Shown piece after piece: positions 41,151 through 53,081 of a stretch of DNA of 64,000 nt; position 1 is the first letter of the stretch; every line of letters starts with the position of its first letter. The notes under the pieces are model-generated. The model did no database searches. It saw nothing but the letters and a program-made list of their open reading frames with translations, and had not been told where the DNA came from. Both the position numbers and the translations under genes were made by a program. The stretch is from assembly GCA_039096225.1 (NCBI GenBank), contig JBBPEB010000027.1:1-64000 (forward strand), read 5' to 3'. This DNA is from Blastocystis sp. Blastoise (taxonomy: Eukaryota; Sar; Bigyra; Opalinata; Blastocystidae).

Positions 41151-41193
<43 letters not shown>

Positions 41194-42459
41194 TATAGGA
41201 TTATTGGGATTTATCGGATGATGATAAAAACTCATGGATCGATTTTAGAGATAATATGATGGTATATATATAATAATAAAATAATATATATATAATATAT
41301 ATAATAATAATATTATATATAGGACATATACACAGATATTGGTAGTATTATAGGAATTGAACATTTATTTACATATACATATCAATCATTATTAACAACC
41401 AAACAAGCTTATGAGAATCAAACAGGTTCGTTAACTGCCGTTGAAGCCTGTTTGTACGGAATTCGTTGTCTTTCAATATACAGCGAGGTAGCTGTGTTAC
41501 CCGAAATGAGAACTTTCTTTATGAATATACAATCCTACGCTCAAGATTTATCCATTCAAAATACAATGTTAAGAATTATACAAAAATCTAGTTACCATTT
41601 TGGCGGGCAACAACAGTATTTGGCGCCATGTATTCAATATATTCAACAAGCATTTAATAATGTTAATTTACATCGTTTTGCTTCAGATGCTTTTCGCATT
41701 TTATGTGAATCGAATAGTCAATACTTTTTATCAAATCAAACTATTATGTTAGATACAATACACTTTGTGAATACTATATCTCTGACAGTTCGTGATGATT
41801 TCCGAGTCAATCTATATAAAGGATTATCTACTCTTGTTACTAGGGGAGACGAAAACATGTGCAAGACGTATCTTGAAGAGATCTTGTTACCCGTATATAA
41901 CGCACTTAAAACGGTCGTTGAAAATGAACAGAATGATAGCAATACTGTCCTCGCTTGTTTATATATATTTACTGTATATATATAGTTTATTATTCTTATT
42001 ATTATATTAGTCTTGTATATATTATTATTATTATTCTTATATATATATTGTTATTATTATTATATATATAGGTATTTTGTGAGCCTTATCCTTGCAATCC
42101 TCCTTATCTCTATATCCTCCTACAGGAGAACTGGAATATATTTATGAAAACAATTACTCTATTTAATAACAATGATATTGTTGTCGAAGAATTTACTCGT
42201 TTTTTCAAACATTTAATGCGAATCAATACAACGCTTTTTGTAACCATGGTCCCGCGGTTATTAACAGTTTTAGAGCCACTTTTTATTCAGAATCCTATTG
42301 GTTCTTATGTTTATTATTTTGGCGCTGTTTATGGTGCTTTTTATCAATATACAGAAGTAATTAATCAATTAAATACCAATATATCCGTGGTTATTAATAA
42401 ATGTATGGAATTAATGCAGGATCGTGACTCGTGTCTTCAAAACCCCGATCTATTAGATG

Positions 42460-42492
<33 letters not shown>

Positions 42493-43580
42493 TTATTTTA
42501 TTTATATATATATATATTATATATTTTATATATTTATTTTATTTATATATATATTTTATATTCTTTATTATTAACTATAATATATATATGTATATATATT
42601 AGGACTTCTTCCATTATTGCCAGCGTCTCATGGAGATTATTCCTCAGACGTTATTAGGCTCTGTGGGTATACTTCGTCCTATTCTCAGAACTGCTATTAT
42701 GTGCTCTACTATTGAATCTAGGTATATACTAATATTATATAATATATATATAACAACATAATATAATAATATAATAATATTATATAATATAGAATATATA
42801 TAATAATATAATATAGAATATATATAATATTATATAATATATATATAATAATATAATATATAATATATAATATACTATATAATATACTATAGAAATGCTT
42901 ATCATACTATAAATGGTTTTCTGGTTGTTTTCTTCTCCTATTGTTCTCGAAGTATTAATAATGAGGCCATGCGACAATCCTGTGAAACTGTTCTCAATGA
43001 ATTCTCACAACAACTTATTCAAATAGCCGTATTTATTAGAGTCTAATTTATATTCTTATCTTCACTTTATTATTAATATTATGATGCAATTATTATTTTT
43101 ATTATTTTCTTCTTTTATTATATATATCTTAATATGTAATATTATTTTATATATATAGTTAGAAGGTATATTTACTACCGTTCCTCTCTCTATTATTGAT
43201 GACCCAGAATGTAATAATATACAAGTATTATGGTGCTTCTATCATTATGCAAGTACTTATTATGCACAAGCATTCCCCGCGGTTATTCAACAATTCACAC
43301 CGAGATTATTTAATCAACTAGAAATTAATTCTATTATTCAAGTATATAATATAGATGTTATATTATATATAATTATAATAATATATATAATAATATTATA
43401 ATAATATATAATAATAATAATATATATAATATAATAATAATACTAATATAATAATAATATATATAATATATATAATATATATAGAATTTATTGAATGTGT
43501 CTGATTTGATTACTAGTGACTATGTGAAGATAATGAGTCGCTATATGACGCTAGCTAGACAGAGACAACGTCTTCTTTAA
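39217..43580 (+). CDS. TNPO3: Importin-beta family, transportin-3/importin-13 (Mtr10) type
   Basis: Nuclear import receptor; this subfamily carries SR proteins and other RNA-binding cargo. About 17 exons with GT-AG introns, many nearly pure TA. The N-terminus MQQIGLQELTELIDVAYARK gives the first HEAT repeats. The segment QLQEFQKSDIAWALSKELIE matches the W-containing stretch of the importin-13 N-terminus. Further helices run through YQPTLNMICCSLGVLCVQSV, EALYGIRCLS-like ACLYGIRCLSIYSEV, and the end YVKIMSRYMTLARQRQRLL. Helical repeat content and roughly 900-residue length fit the family. TNPO3 versus IPO13 cannot be settled by eye. Confidence 0.85.
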
Positions 43581-44358
43581 ATATATATATATATATATAT
43601 ATATATTACAATCAACATCATTATAATTACTATATATATTAATTAAAGAATAATGAGTTACCCTGATTTTGAGTTCTTTTTAGTATTTTTATATTACACT
43701 ATATATAAACTAAAAAAGACTATGTTGTTTTTGATATCACTATAAAATAATATTTTTTTTTCTTGTATGCTTTATAAAAATAGTATGTGTGAACTTTTTG
43801 ATTCTATGTTTTTAAAAATAATCTCTCTAAAATTGAAAAATAAAAATAGCGTTGTTCTTCACATTTCTTGATACAAATCCATGCTTTTTAAAAAATATCC
43901 ATGTCACTAACATGCTATTTCATTTAAATACTTATCAAAAAATAGATTCAACCTATGAATTTGTTTCAAACAGAAGCATATCTCTCCTTATTAATTATTT
44001 CATCGTAAATACTACAAACTCATTGTCATTATTATACCATCAAAACACTCCTATGCAGTTTTATATACTTTATAACAAGAAAATATGAACAATTTGTTAT
44101 AATTTCTTGTAAAATAGAAAAAAAGAAAACAAATAGGATGATGAAACAATAACGTAGGACGAGAAACTGGATGCGAAATAACGTATAGTGATCAGTCCAA
44201 TCCTAAGAATCTTATGATTCTCAAGATTTTCGTGTATCACTTAACTTCTTATTCTATTATGTTCTTTTTCTCTTTTTTTTTTTTGATTCTTCAAAAATCT
44301 TAAAACATTTATTCATTTATTGTTTTATAATTGTATATTAATTCATTTTAATTAGAAA
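43581..44358. other. Intergenic, no gene supported
   Basis: An open plus-strand frame at about 43852-44088 lacks an early ATG and has no recognisable family, so it is not called. The ACBP promoter lies at the right end. Confidence 0.5.
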
Positions 44359-44768
44359 ATGGAAGTATGATTCTTTGATTAACTTATTCAATCCTTAATA
44401 TTATTATATATAGGCTGAATTTAATGCTGCTGTCGATTCTTGCAAGACTTGGAAACCTACTACTGCTCAATCTCAAACTGATTTATTAAATCTTTATGGA
44501 TTCTTTAAGCAAGCTACTGTTGGTGACTGTAATACTGCTCGTCCTGGTATGTTTGATTTAAAGGTATGTAAATAATTAAGTAGTTTTTTTTATTTATATA
44601 TTTAAATATATATATATAGTGTTTATTTTGAATTCAATTTATAATGACTATTTTCTATAGGGTAAAGCTAAATGGGATGCTTGGAATGCTAATAAGGGTA
44701 TGACTAAAGAAGATGCTATGAAAAAGTATTGTGAAGAATTAGCTTCTCAAAAGACTAGATTAAATTAA
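44359..44768 (+). CDS. ACBP: Acyl-CoA-binding protein
   Basis: Small cytosolic carrier of acyl-CoA esters. Three exons (44359-44364, 44414-44563, 44661-44768; 264 bases, 87 aa, the normal family length). The first exon holds only Met-Glu. Conserved elements are [36 protein letters not shown] and [18 protein letters not shown], including the acyl-CoA-binding Tyr and Lys positions. Both introns are GTATG...AG. Confidence 0.96.
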
Positions 44769-45038
44769 TTTTTTTAAAAATTATATAAACTAGAAACACT
44801 ATTTCTTAATAAAAGAATACTATTTGTATATGAACTGTTGCATATTGCTGTAGTTGATTTGATGATATATATTGTTATGTTTGCCATTTAGTTTTATAAA
44901 AGCAACATGAATTTTAGTGAAAAGAATTAATAAAACAAAACTAATAGTATAAACTATAGAAATAAAATAACAATATTTATAAATTGAGATAAAAGTGTGT
45001 ATAAATAAGATTAGAAATTTGTGAATCATCCAAGTTTC

Positions 45039-45299
45039 TTAATTATTCGTATTCATATTATTATTAGGAGCTTCTATGGTATTAGTAGTAGCATTATTAT
45101 CCTTATTTGTATCCACAGGAACAGCTACATCGACAACAAGAGGTTCTTGAAGATCATTTTGAGGTTTACGTTTATTGAAATCAACGAGATTTTGTTTACC
45201 AAATAATATAAATAATAATGCAGAGATTAATAAGAGACCTGCACCTAAGTAAAACACATTTCTCCACTATATATTATATGTTTATTATGTTTATTATTA

Positions 45300-45355
<56 letters not shown>

Positions 45356-47089
45356 GATTATGATTATTATTATTATTATTATATATGTATATATACAAGA
45401 TCAGCAGAAGCTTGGTCTTCAGCAGTCATAATAGAAGTTAATATAGGAGATATAATACCAGGTAATGCTCCAAATGAATTTGAAATTCCCATCATTTCAG
45501 AAGAATAATGACCTGCAACATCTAATATACGAGGACCAAAACCCGTATTAGCGAATCCAAGATGCATAATAGCAACAGATAATACGACAGTATCCCAATA
45601 TACATCATCTATCCATCCAGAGATAATAAAGAAGATAGCCATCATGACATTACCATAAGTTTGAACTCCAAGACGAACATGAATAGGAAGGCATCCTTTA
45701 CGAATAAAACAATCAGTTAAACTTCCAGCAACGAAATTCATAATAGCTTGAGCAGCATAAGGGAATCCAGCTAATATTCCCGCGAGAGTCGAATCAGGAT
45801 GGAATCGCTTATTAATATATGTAGGCAAACATGTAACCTAGGGAATAATAATAAATAATAATAAATAAAAATAATATATAATAAAAAAATAAATAAAAAA
45901 ATATATATATATAAATAAAAAAAATATAAATAAAAAAATAAATAAAGTAATAAATAATATATAATAAATAATAAATAATAAACATAATAAAAAAAATAAA
46001 CATAATAAACCTAATAAAATGAATACCATCGTAAATTGAGCCCAGTTGACAGAAAAGTTAATAAAGTAGATGGAAAGAGCAACAGGTGAGAAACATAGAG
46101 ATAACCACGGGGTAGGAAGACGTTGAGGGGCGGGTGTTTCTGGGTGAACAAGGGGATTAATATGCATACTGCTGTCTCTTTCTTCTTGAAGGAGAGAGTC
46201 ATCAACTAATTTATCTTGTTCTAATAAAGCTAATTCTTCTTCAGAAATAGTGGAATACTTATAAGGAGTATCAGCACCAAAAATCATCCATAAAATACAC
46301 CAGAAAATACCTAATAATCCAAATATATAGAAACATAAAGGCCATCCTCCTATATATATAATGATTATTATAAACATAATTATATATAATAATGAATAAA
46401 ATAAAGAATACAATAAATAATAAATAATATAATAATACAATAAATAATATATAATAATATAATAAATTATATAATGTTTACCTAAGAAATCAAGTTCACA
46501 GAGAGGCCCACAGACGACATTCGCGATTAAAGTACCAAGAGCGCTGCCAGCCCAGCAGATTCCCACGAAACTTCCTCTTTCACTAGGACTAGCCCAGAAG
46601 GATAATAAACAGTGTGTAGTAGGATATAATACAGATTGAAATACACCCATCAAGAAACGAACACCAAGGCTATTTATAGTTATATAATTATTATTATGAT
46701 CAATTTTATTATATATAAAGCTTTATAATAACATATAATAATCATTATAATAATATATAATATAATAACATATATTAATCATTATAATCATTATAATAAT
46801 CATTATAAAATAACTTTTAGAATAACTTACAAAACATAAAAGTTTCCACAAATAAAGGGTGTAATGAGAGTTAATATAGAAGAGACTAAAATACCTAATA
46901 ACATGACAATTGTAATTCTGATTAAGGAATATTCTATTTTAAAATATATAATATTATTCTTATATATGATTATTAAATATCTAGAAAAGGATATTTTCCA
47001 CCAAAACGACGAGCTAAAGCACCACCAACAACTTGGAAGAAGAAATAACCAACAAAGAAAGCAGATAAACTTGTACCATAGGAACTTGC

Positions 47090-47120
<31 letters not shown>

Positions 47121-47522
47121 TTGGTTATAATAATAATAATAATAATTTGGTTATAATAATAATAATAAAACATATAATAATAATAAAAAACATATAATAA
47201 TAATAAAAAACATATAATAATAATAAAAAACATATAATAATAATAATAAAACATATAATAATAATAATAAAACATATAATAATAATAAAAAACATATAAT
47301 AATAATAAAAAACATATAATAATAATAATAAAACAATAATAGAAGCATACCATCCCAACCATACTGTTCACTAATTTTAAGAACAGCAGTAGATAAATTA
47401 GCTCTCATCGTATAACCACATAAGATAGCAAATAAATCAAGAAAGACAATAATATATCTTTTAGGAACATAACACTTCTTGACAGGTTTCTGTTCTGGCT
47501 CACAAAGAGGTTGAGTTTCCAT
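45039..47522 (-). CDS. MFS transporter, SLC17/anion-cation symporter-like
   Basis: Twelve-helix major facilitator resembling SLC17 (sialin/phosphate) transporters and fungal allantoate-type permeases. Seven exons. The start METQPLCEPEQKPVKKCYVP leads to helix 1 (YIIVFLDLFAILCGYTMRAN). Then come YGTSLSAFFVGYFFFQVVGG with ALARRFGGK (the MFS loop 2-3 signature), FLMGVFQSVLYPTTHCLLSF with WASPSERG, GWPLCFYIFGLLGIFWCILW, and a polar central loop. Six more helices follow, with FGALPGIISPILTSIM near the end and an Asn-rich cytosolic tail. The substrate is unknown. Intron 2 (46912-46994) is a textbook U12 AT-AC intron; the others are GT-AG. Confidence 0.88.
46912..46994 (-). other. U12-type AT-AC intron with consensus signals
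   Basis: The donor ATATCCTTT (46994-46986) and the branch TTCCTTAAT (46929-46921) are perfect U12 consensus matches. The branch A (46922) lies ten bases before the AC acceptor at 46913-46912. The join GGAAA/ATTGTCATG keeps the transporter frame (GGK then IVMLLGILVSS). Confidence 0.92.
47097..47336. repeat. Intronic repeat, aacatataataataataa units
   Basis: About nine copies of a 22-25-base unit, preceded by two 30-base taataataatttggttata units, fill intron 1 of the MFS gene. Confidence 0.9.
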
Positions 47523-48497
47523 TTTCTTTTTAATGTAAATATACAACTAAAAGTAATAAATAAAAAGTATTCAATGAAACATGCTCGAATTGAAAATCTG
47601 GACCAAAACACAAAAGAGAATTTTCAAGGGAAAAAGGTTCTAAAGAACCAAATTAGGGTATTCCATTCACGGGGAACGCCTTTTTAAGTTTCCCTTTTTT
47701 ATAAATTGATGATTGGGTTATAAGAAACTAGAACCAATGAAAAAAATGATGAAAATGAATGGTATGTATTTTTTTCTTTATGTGTTTTTATCTGTTTATA
47801 ATCAAATTAAATATATCGTCAATACATAGAAATTCAACGTATAAACTCTATTATTCAAAGAAATATATGAATAATCAATCAAACAATATTGTCATTCATT
47901 TTTTTTTAACTTTTTTAATTTATTTTTCTGTCTAATTATGACTTTTAATTGTTGATAAATATACGACTGCCAAAGTTAACAAAATGAGAATCAGCAAGAA
48001 CATAATGTCAATTTTACTATATGATTACTTTTCATAGTTTTTCAAATAGTTTTTCATATTCATTATATTCTATACATAATTTAAAGATAACATTGATGAT
48101 ATCTAATACAATAATTATGAAAATTATTTCTCAATAAATGATTATATATTAAAAATAATTATGATTTTGTGTTTGTACAAGTTACTGTCAATTAAAGCCA
48201 TCTATCAATAAAATGAAATTATGGAAATTATAAATAGGAAGAAAATATTCTTAAGGGATTCAGTAAATCTTTCATTTCTATAAAGTGAATTTACAATACG
48301 GTTGCTCTATTTATGAATCTATCATTAAAGGATTCTTTAATGATAATGAATAAAAACAAAAAACAAAATTTTCATGATTTTTATGTATTTTAGACGGAAC
48401 ACAGTTGAAATATTCATAAAATTAGGATTTACTTTTAAACATTTTACTTCTGTTTTTCTTTAATAATTTTTATTTTTTTTTTTCAATTTCTATTTCT
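47523..48497. other. Divergent promoter region, no gene seen
   Basis: Lies between the MFS gene (-) and the small membrane-protein gene (+). Confidence 0.6.
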
Positions 48498-49447
48498 ATG
48501 TGGCGTAAACTCTTAGATAAAAGTGAGGTTTTATTGAAACCTACAAAGGCTAGAAGATATATTGCTATTTTATTATATATGGCATATCTTGGTGGTTGTG
48601 CATATTTAGAATATCACTTTCTTGATGCAACTAGACCTATTCGTGTATTTTTATTTATAATATTGGACTTATATGGATTAGGTTAAATATCCTCAAACTG
48701 TGATACCAACAAGATGTATGTATTATTTCACATGTTTATTCACTATTTAATTTCTATTCATTCTCTCTTAATGGAGAAATGACTTGATATTGATAAAAAA
48801 TTCTTTTTCATTCTCTAATTATGAATATTTCTTTCTAGGGTTTACATCAATTGCCTTATTTTTACGTATTTTGTCAGCAGCTATATGTTACGGAGGTCTT
48901 TTTCATGCTAGAGTATATATAAAATTATTTAAATGCTTTTATATTTTGTTTATAATATATATATTTTTTTATAATCAATATATATAGATAACTCCTTGGA
49001 CATTTGGATCTACTTTTTCAACAATTTCAACGATTTTAGTGATTTGCGCATGTTTAACGGATCTCACTTATTCTGTAGATGACAGTATATATATATATAT
49101 ATATAATATTTTGAACAGAGTATCTGTTTGTATATAATAATAATTTTGTATATAATATTTTGAACAGAGTATCTGTTTGTATAATAATAATTATATATAT
49201 AGTTTATAAAATAGTATCAGAAACTTTATTCTTAGAAATCATATTATATTGTGCTGGAATGGCTGTTATTGTTATTGTGTCTTATTATACACTTAGTATA
49301 TATATATTCTGATTTATTTAATTATATATATATACTTATAAAATTGTGTCTAGCTATATTATTATTATATATATAGCTACAATGGAAAGTCATAATGCAA
49401 AATTAGATCTCGACGATCCTCAAAAAGCATTTGCAACTCGTCTTCTT

Positions 49448-49479
<32 letters not shown>

Positions 49480-49611
49480 GTATTTATTATATTATATATA
49501 TATAATCTATTTAAATAACATAATATATATAACATATATAGTATCGTTAATGTTCTTCCTGGATTGGGATTTGCATCAAAACATATTATGAGAATGGCTA
49601 AAGCTGATTAA
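48498..49611 (+). CDS. Unrecognised four-helix membrane protein, 196 aa
   Basis: Seven GT-AG exons (48498-48644, 48682-48715, 48839-48912, 48988-49084, 49203-49295, 49377-49452, 49542-49611; 591 bases). A basic N-terminus MWRKLLDKSEVLLKPTKARR precedes helix 1 (YIAILLYMAYLGGCAYLEY). Further hydrophobic segments are IALFLRILSAAICYGGLF, FSTISTILVICACLTDL and LEIILYCAGMAVIVIVSYY, followed by a short polar C-terminus. The family is not recognised; size and topology suggest a small ER or organelle membrane protein. Confidence 0.78.
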
Positions 49612-50155
49612 ATACATATATATATTCACTCAATTTTTTTTCAATTTTCATTCTCAATTTTTCATCTATAAATATTAATTATTTTCATCTATATACAATT
49701 CTTTATATAATTTTTTTTATTATATTATTTGTCGTTTTCTACAATCTCGTTTAAACAATATTCTTTCAAATAAATAGTTTATTGAAATACCATTCTATAC
49801 ATATTTTTATTATAAATTGTAAATATCATAATATTTCATCCTTTATTTTATTAAAAACAAAATTTTCATCATTTTTTAAAAACAACACAAACCTTTCAAC
49901 ATTTAAAACAAAATATATATAGACAAAACTATAAAAAAGCCATTAAAATATTATAAAAACAAATATACAACAAAACTATAAAAAAGCCACAAAAATATAT
50001 TATAAACAAATATACAACAAAACTATAAAAAAGCCATTAAATTATTATAAAAACATCAAATAAACTTATGAATATATTAATAGAACAAATCAAAGACAAA
50101 ATGAAATATATTACAAAACAAATTAATTATATCTTAAAAAAGCAAAAAAATATAT
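49612..50155. other. Intergenic between convergent genes with tandem repeat
   Basis: Positions about 49917-50060 hold three copies of a 43-47-base unit containing acaaaactataaaaaagcca. No gene seen. Confidence 0.65.
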
Positions 50156-51315
50156 TTAAGAAGAATAAGAATTATTATATGTATTATCTTGTGGAATAGA
50201 AGGATTGACAGGAGGTCGACGAGCAGTTTTTTGAGAGGGATTTGAAGGGGGATTTGTAACGGCTAAAGAAGGATTTGAGGGATCTGTAGAAGTAGATGAA
50301 GGAGGATAATTATAATTATAATTATAATCATAAGAGGAAGAAGGAGGAAGATTTGAAGCACGTGAATCGTTTGGAGGATAAGCTGCGTCATAATAAGGAT
50401 CAGGTGCATGTGCGTCATACGATTGATAATAAGGATCTGATTCAGGTGCGTCATAATAATAAGATGATGAAGGAGGATATTGTGAGGGATTTTGAGGATC
50501 TATAGAAGTATCTTGTGGGGGATATTTATAATCTATATCATAAGCATTATTTTGAGTATTTGATGTAGAATAATAATCATTATTTGGATAATAAGGAGTA
50601 GAAGTAGATGAAGTAGGTAATCCATCATTTATAGTTTTATTATTAGTAGTATTAGTATCTGTCGTTGTATCTATAGTTGAAGTAGAAGGAGGATATGCAT
50701 AAGGATCATAAGAATTATAACTATAGGGATCCGTAGAATCCGCGGGAATTGATGAAGATGGAGGGTAAGGTTGGCGGGAATAAGGAGCAGAATCATTATA
50801 ACGATCTTCTCGATTACTTGGATAATCCTGGGAATAATAAGGATCATCATAAGGAGGATAATATGGATAATCTCGAGAAGGAGCTCCATAGGAATAATAA
50901 GAAGAGGAAGAAGAAGAAGGAGCAGGAGGATAATATTCACGACGACGAGGATAATCGCGGGAATATGGTCTGGAGAGTTTAGGCGTAACACGATGTTCAC
51001 GAGGACGAGCACGGTATGAAGAACTACTATAGAGGAATATATATATATATATATTTATTTATTGTTTATTTATAGTTATATATTATATTTGTTTTAATTA
51101 TATATTATATTATATTTATATAAATTTATATATATATAATTATTATAAATAAATAAATAAATATCTATATACATTTCTCTAGTATTTGACTTAGTAATTG
51201 CAATAGATACCATGAGATGTTCACCTTCAATCACATTATCTGCTTCTACGGCTTTCTTTGCGTCATCTTCAGAAGTGAAATTGACGAACGCTATGTCACC
51301 ACGACTACCATCAGG

Positions 51316-51368
<53 letters not shown>

Positions 51369-52565
51369 TTAATAATGATTTTAATTATTTCTTAACCTTA
51401 ATAGAGCAATATATAGAATACTATTATATACTTTATAAAAGAAAACATTTTCAACTTTTCCATATTGTGAGAAATGATTCATTAGTTTTTCTTCTGTTAA
51501 AAATTTTGGGCATTTCTTTATAAATACTCTTGTATTCTATATATATATATTTTTTGAAAGGATTTTATATAATTTTTGAATTATATATATATATCTAGAA
51601 TATAAATATTTCCTTTTTATCAGAATTGGGTACATGAATAATAAAAAAAATATTTATATATATAATAATAATAATAATAAAAAATCATGATTTTTTTCTT
51701 TAAAAATAATGAATGTAAAAAAATGTAGATAAAATAATGTAAAAAAAAATAATTAAATAAAATAATGGAAAAAGAATTGAATAAATTGTTTGTAGTTTCT
51801 AAAATCTTTCATAGTTCAAGAAAAGTAGAATCATATATTCATTCTTAAAAAAGATATATTCTCATCAATTTATTTATTTTTACATCATTGATTTTTAGTA
51901 AAAAAAAAAATGAAAAAGGCGATCTGATTGATAATAAAAAATAAAAAATAAAAAGACATTCACATAATCTCTTGTTCCTTCATGTTACTCATATTTATGA
52001 ACGTTAAAAATATAGATATATATATAATTTAAAATGATGAATAGTATAGTTATCGAATAGTAATATATATATATAAATTACATACAACTTCTTGAATTCT
52101 CTTTACAGGTTCAGGTCTATATCCTTTCTTTCTATATATATATATATAATATAATATAATATATTATTATTTAATATTATTAATTAACAAAAACATTAAA
52201 AAGCAATAAACTTATATACTCCCGCTTTTTAGCATTTTGTACAATAAGATGAACACCATCTATGGAGTGACTTGCTATAGATAAAGCTTTTTCAATTATT
52301 CCAGTATCTTTATATTTCACAAAAGCATAAGTGGTGCTCCTTGTAGGTGCTTTGTCATGTTTTACATATCTGTATATGAATAAAAAATAACAAAAATGGA
52401 ACAAATATGTTATTTGCATAAAAACATATAAATATAAAAACGTTACATATCTTCAATCTCACCAAATTGAGAAAAATATTTTTGTAAAGGAGCATTATCC
52501 CAAGAATCGGGATAATCAGTAATAAAAAGAGTTGTTGGATCGTCTTCTTTTGTTAACGAGTACAT
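50156..52565 (-). CDS. RNA-binding protein with two RRMs and Tyr/Pro/Ser-rich tail
   Basis: Starts MYSLTKEDDPTTLFITDYPD. RRM1 (TTLFITDYPDSWDNAPLQKY, FSQFGEIEDIYVKHD, TYAFVKYKD) is followed by a short linker (KGYRPEPVKRIQEV) and RRM2 (RVFIKKCPKFLTEEKLMNHF, SQYGKVENVFFYK, GDIAFVNFTSEDDAKKA). The last exon gives a long disordered tail with RRREYYPP and many SSYYY/YPPSS blocks, ending QDNTYNNSYSS. The plan is hnRNP-like, so roles in mRNA processing or transport are plausible but not shown. Seven exons, all GT-AG. The target RNA cannot be inferred. Confidence 0.85.
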
Positions 52566-53081
52566 GGTTCAAAAATAATTAATTTAAATAAAATAAAAAA
52601 ATTGAGTAGTGTCAACTATAAACAGAGAACTCTTTATTTTTTGAAAATGAGTTTTTTATTTATTTTTTTTTTTTTTTTTTTTTTTGACAAATAAGAATCG
52701 AGTCAATTTTATATTTATATATAGAAAATATATATATTTTTTCAAATACATATAGAGAATTCTGTTTTTCTAACACAAAATATTATTTTTGCTTTTTGTG
52801 TATCCCATCAGTTATATCGATATAAACCGCGATTATTTGTGAATAAAACCTATACTATTTTAGGTCATTAGTGTCTTCTAAAATATGAAGATAGTAAATA
52901 ATCATGAAAGAAACGTATTTTTTTTATCGGTTTGGTACCTTTTTATTGTATTTTGGCGGACAATTATTTGAAAACGTATTATTCCTTTATCTTGTTCTTC
53001 ATTTATATTGATTCTCTCTTATATGATATTCACGATTGCTCAATTTGAGAAATAAAGGCTATTCGATAAAAAATTAAGCAG
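52566..53081. other. Divergent promoter region, no gene seen
   Basis: Contains a 28-base T run at about 52658-52685 and otherwise unique A+T-rich sequence. Confidence 0.6.

Noticed and set aside
43852-44088. 78-codon plus-strand open frame between transportin and ACBP
   Set aside because: Begins with TTG rather than ATG, has no family resemblance and no splice partner; could be a relic but is unsupported.
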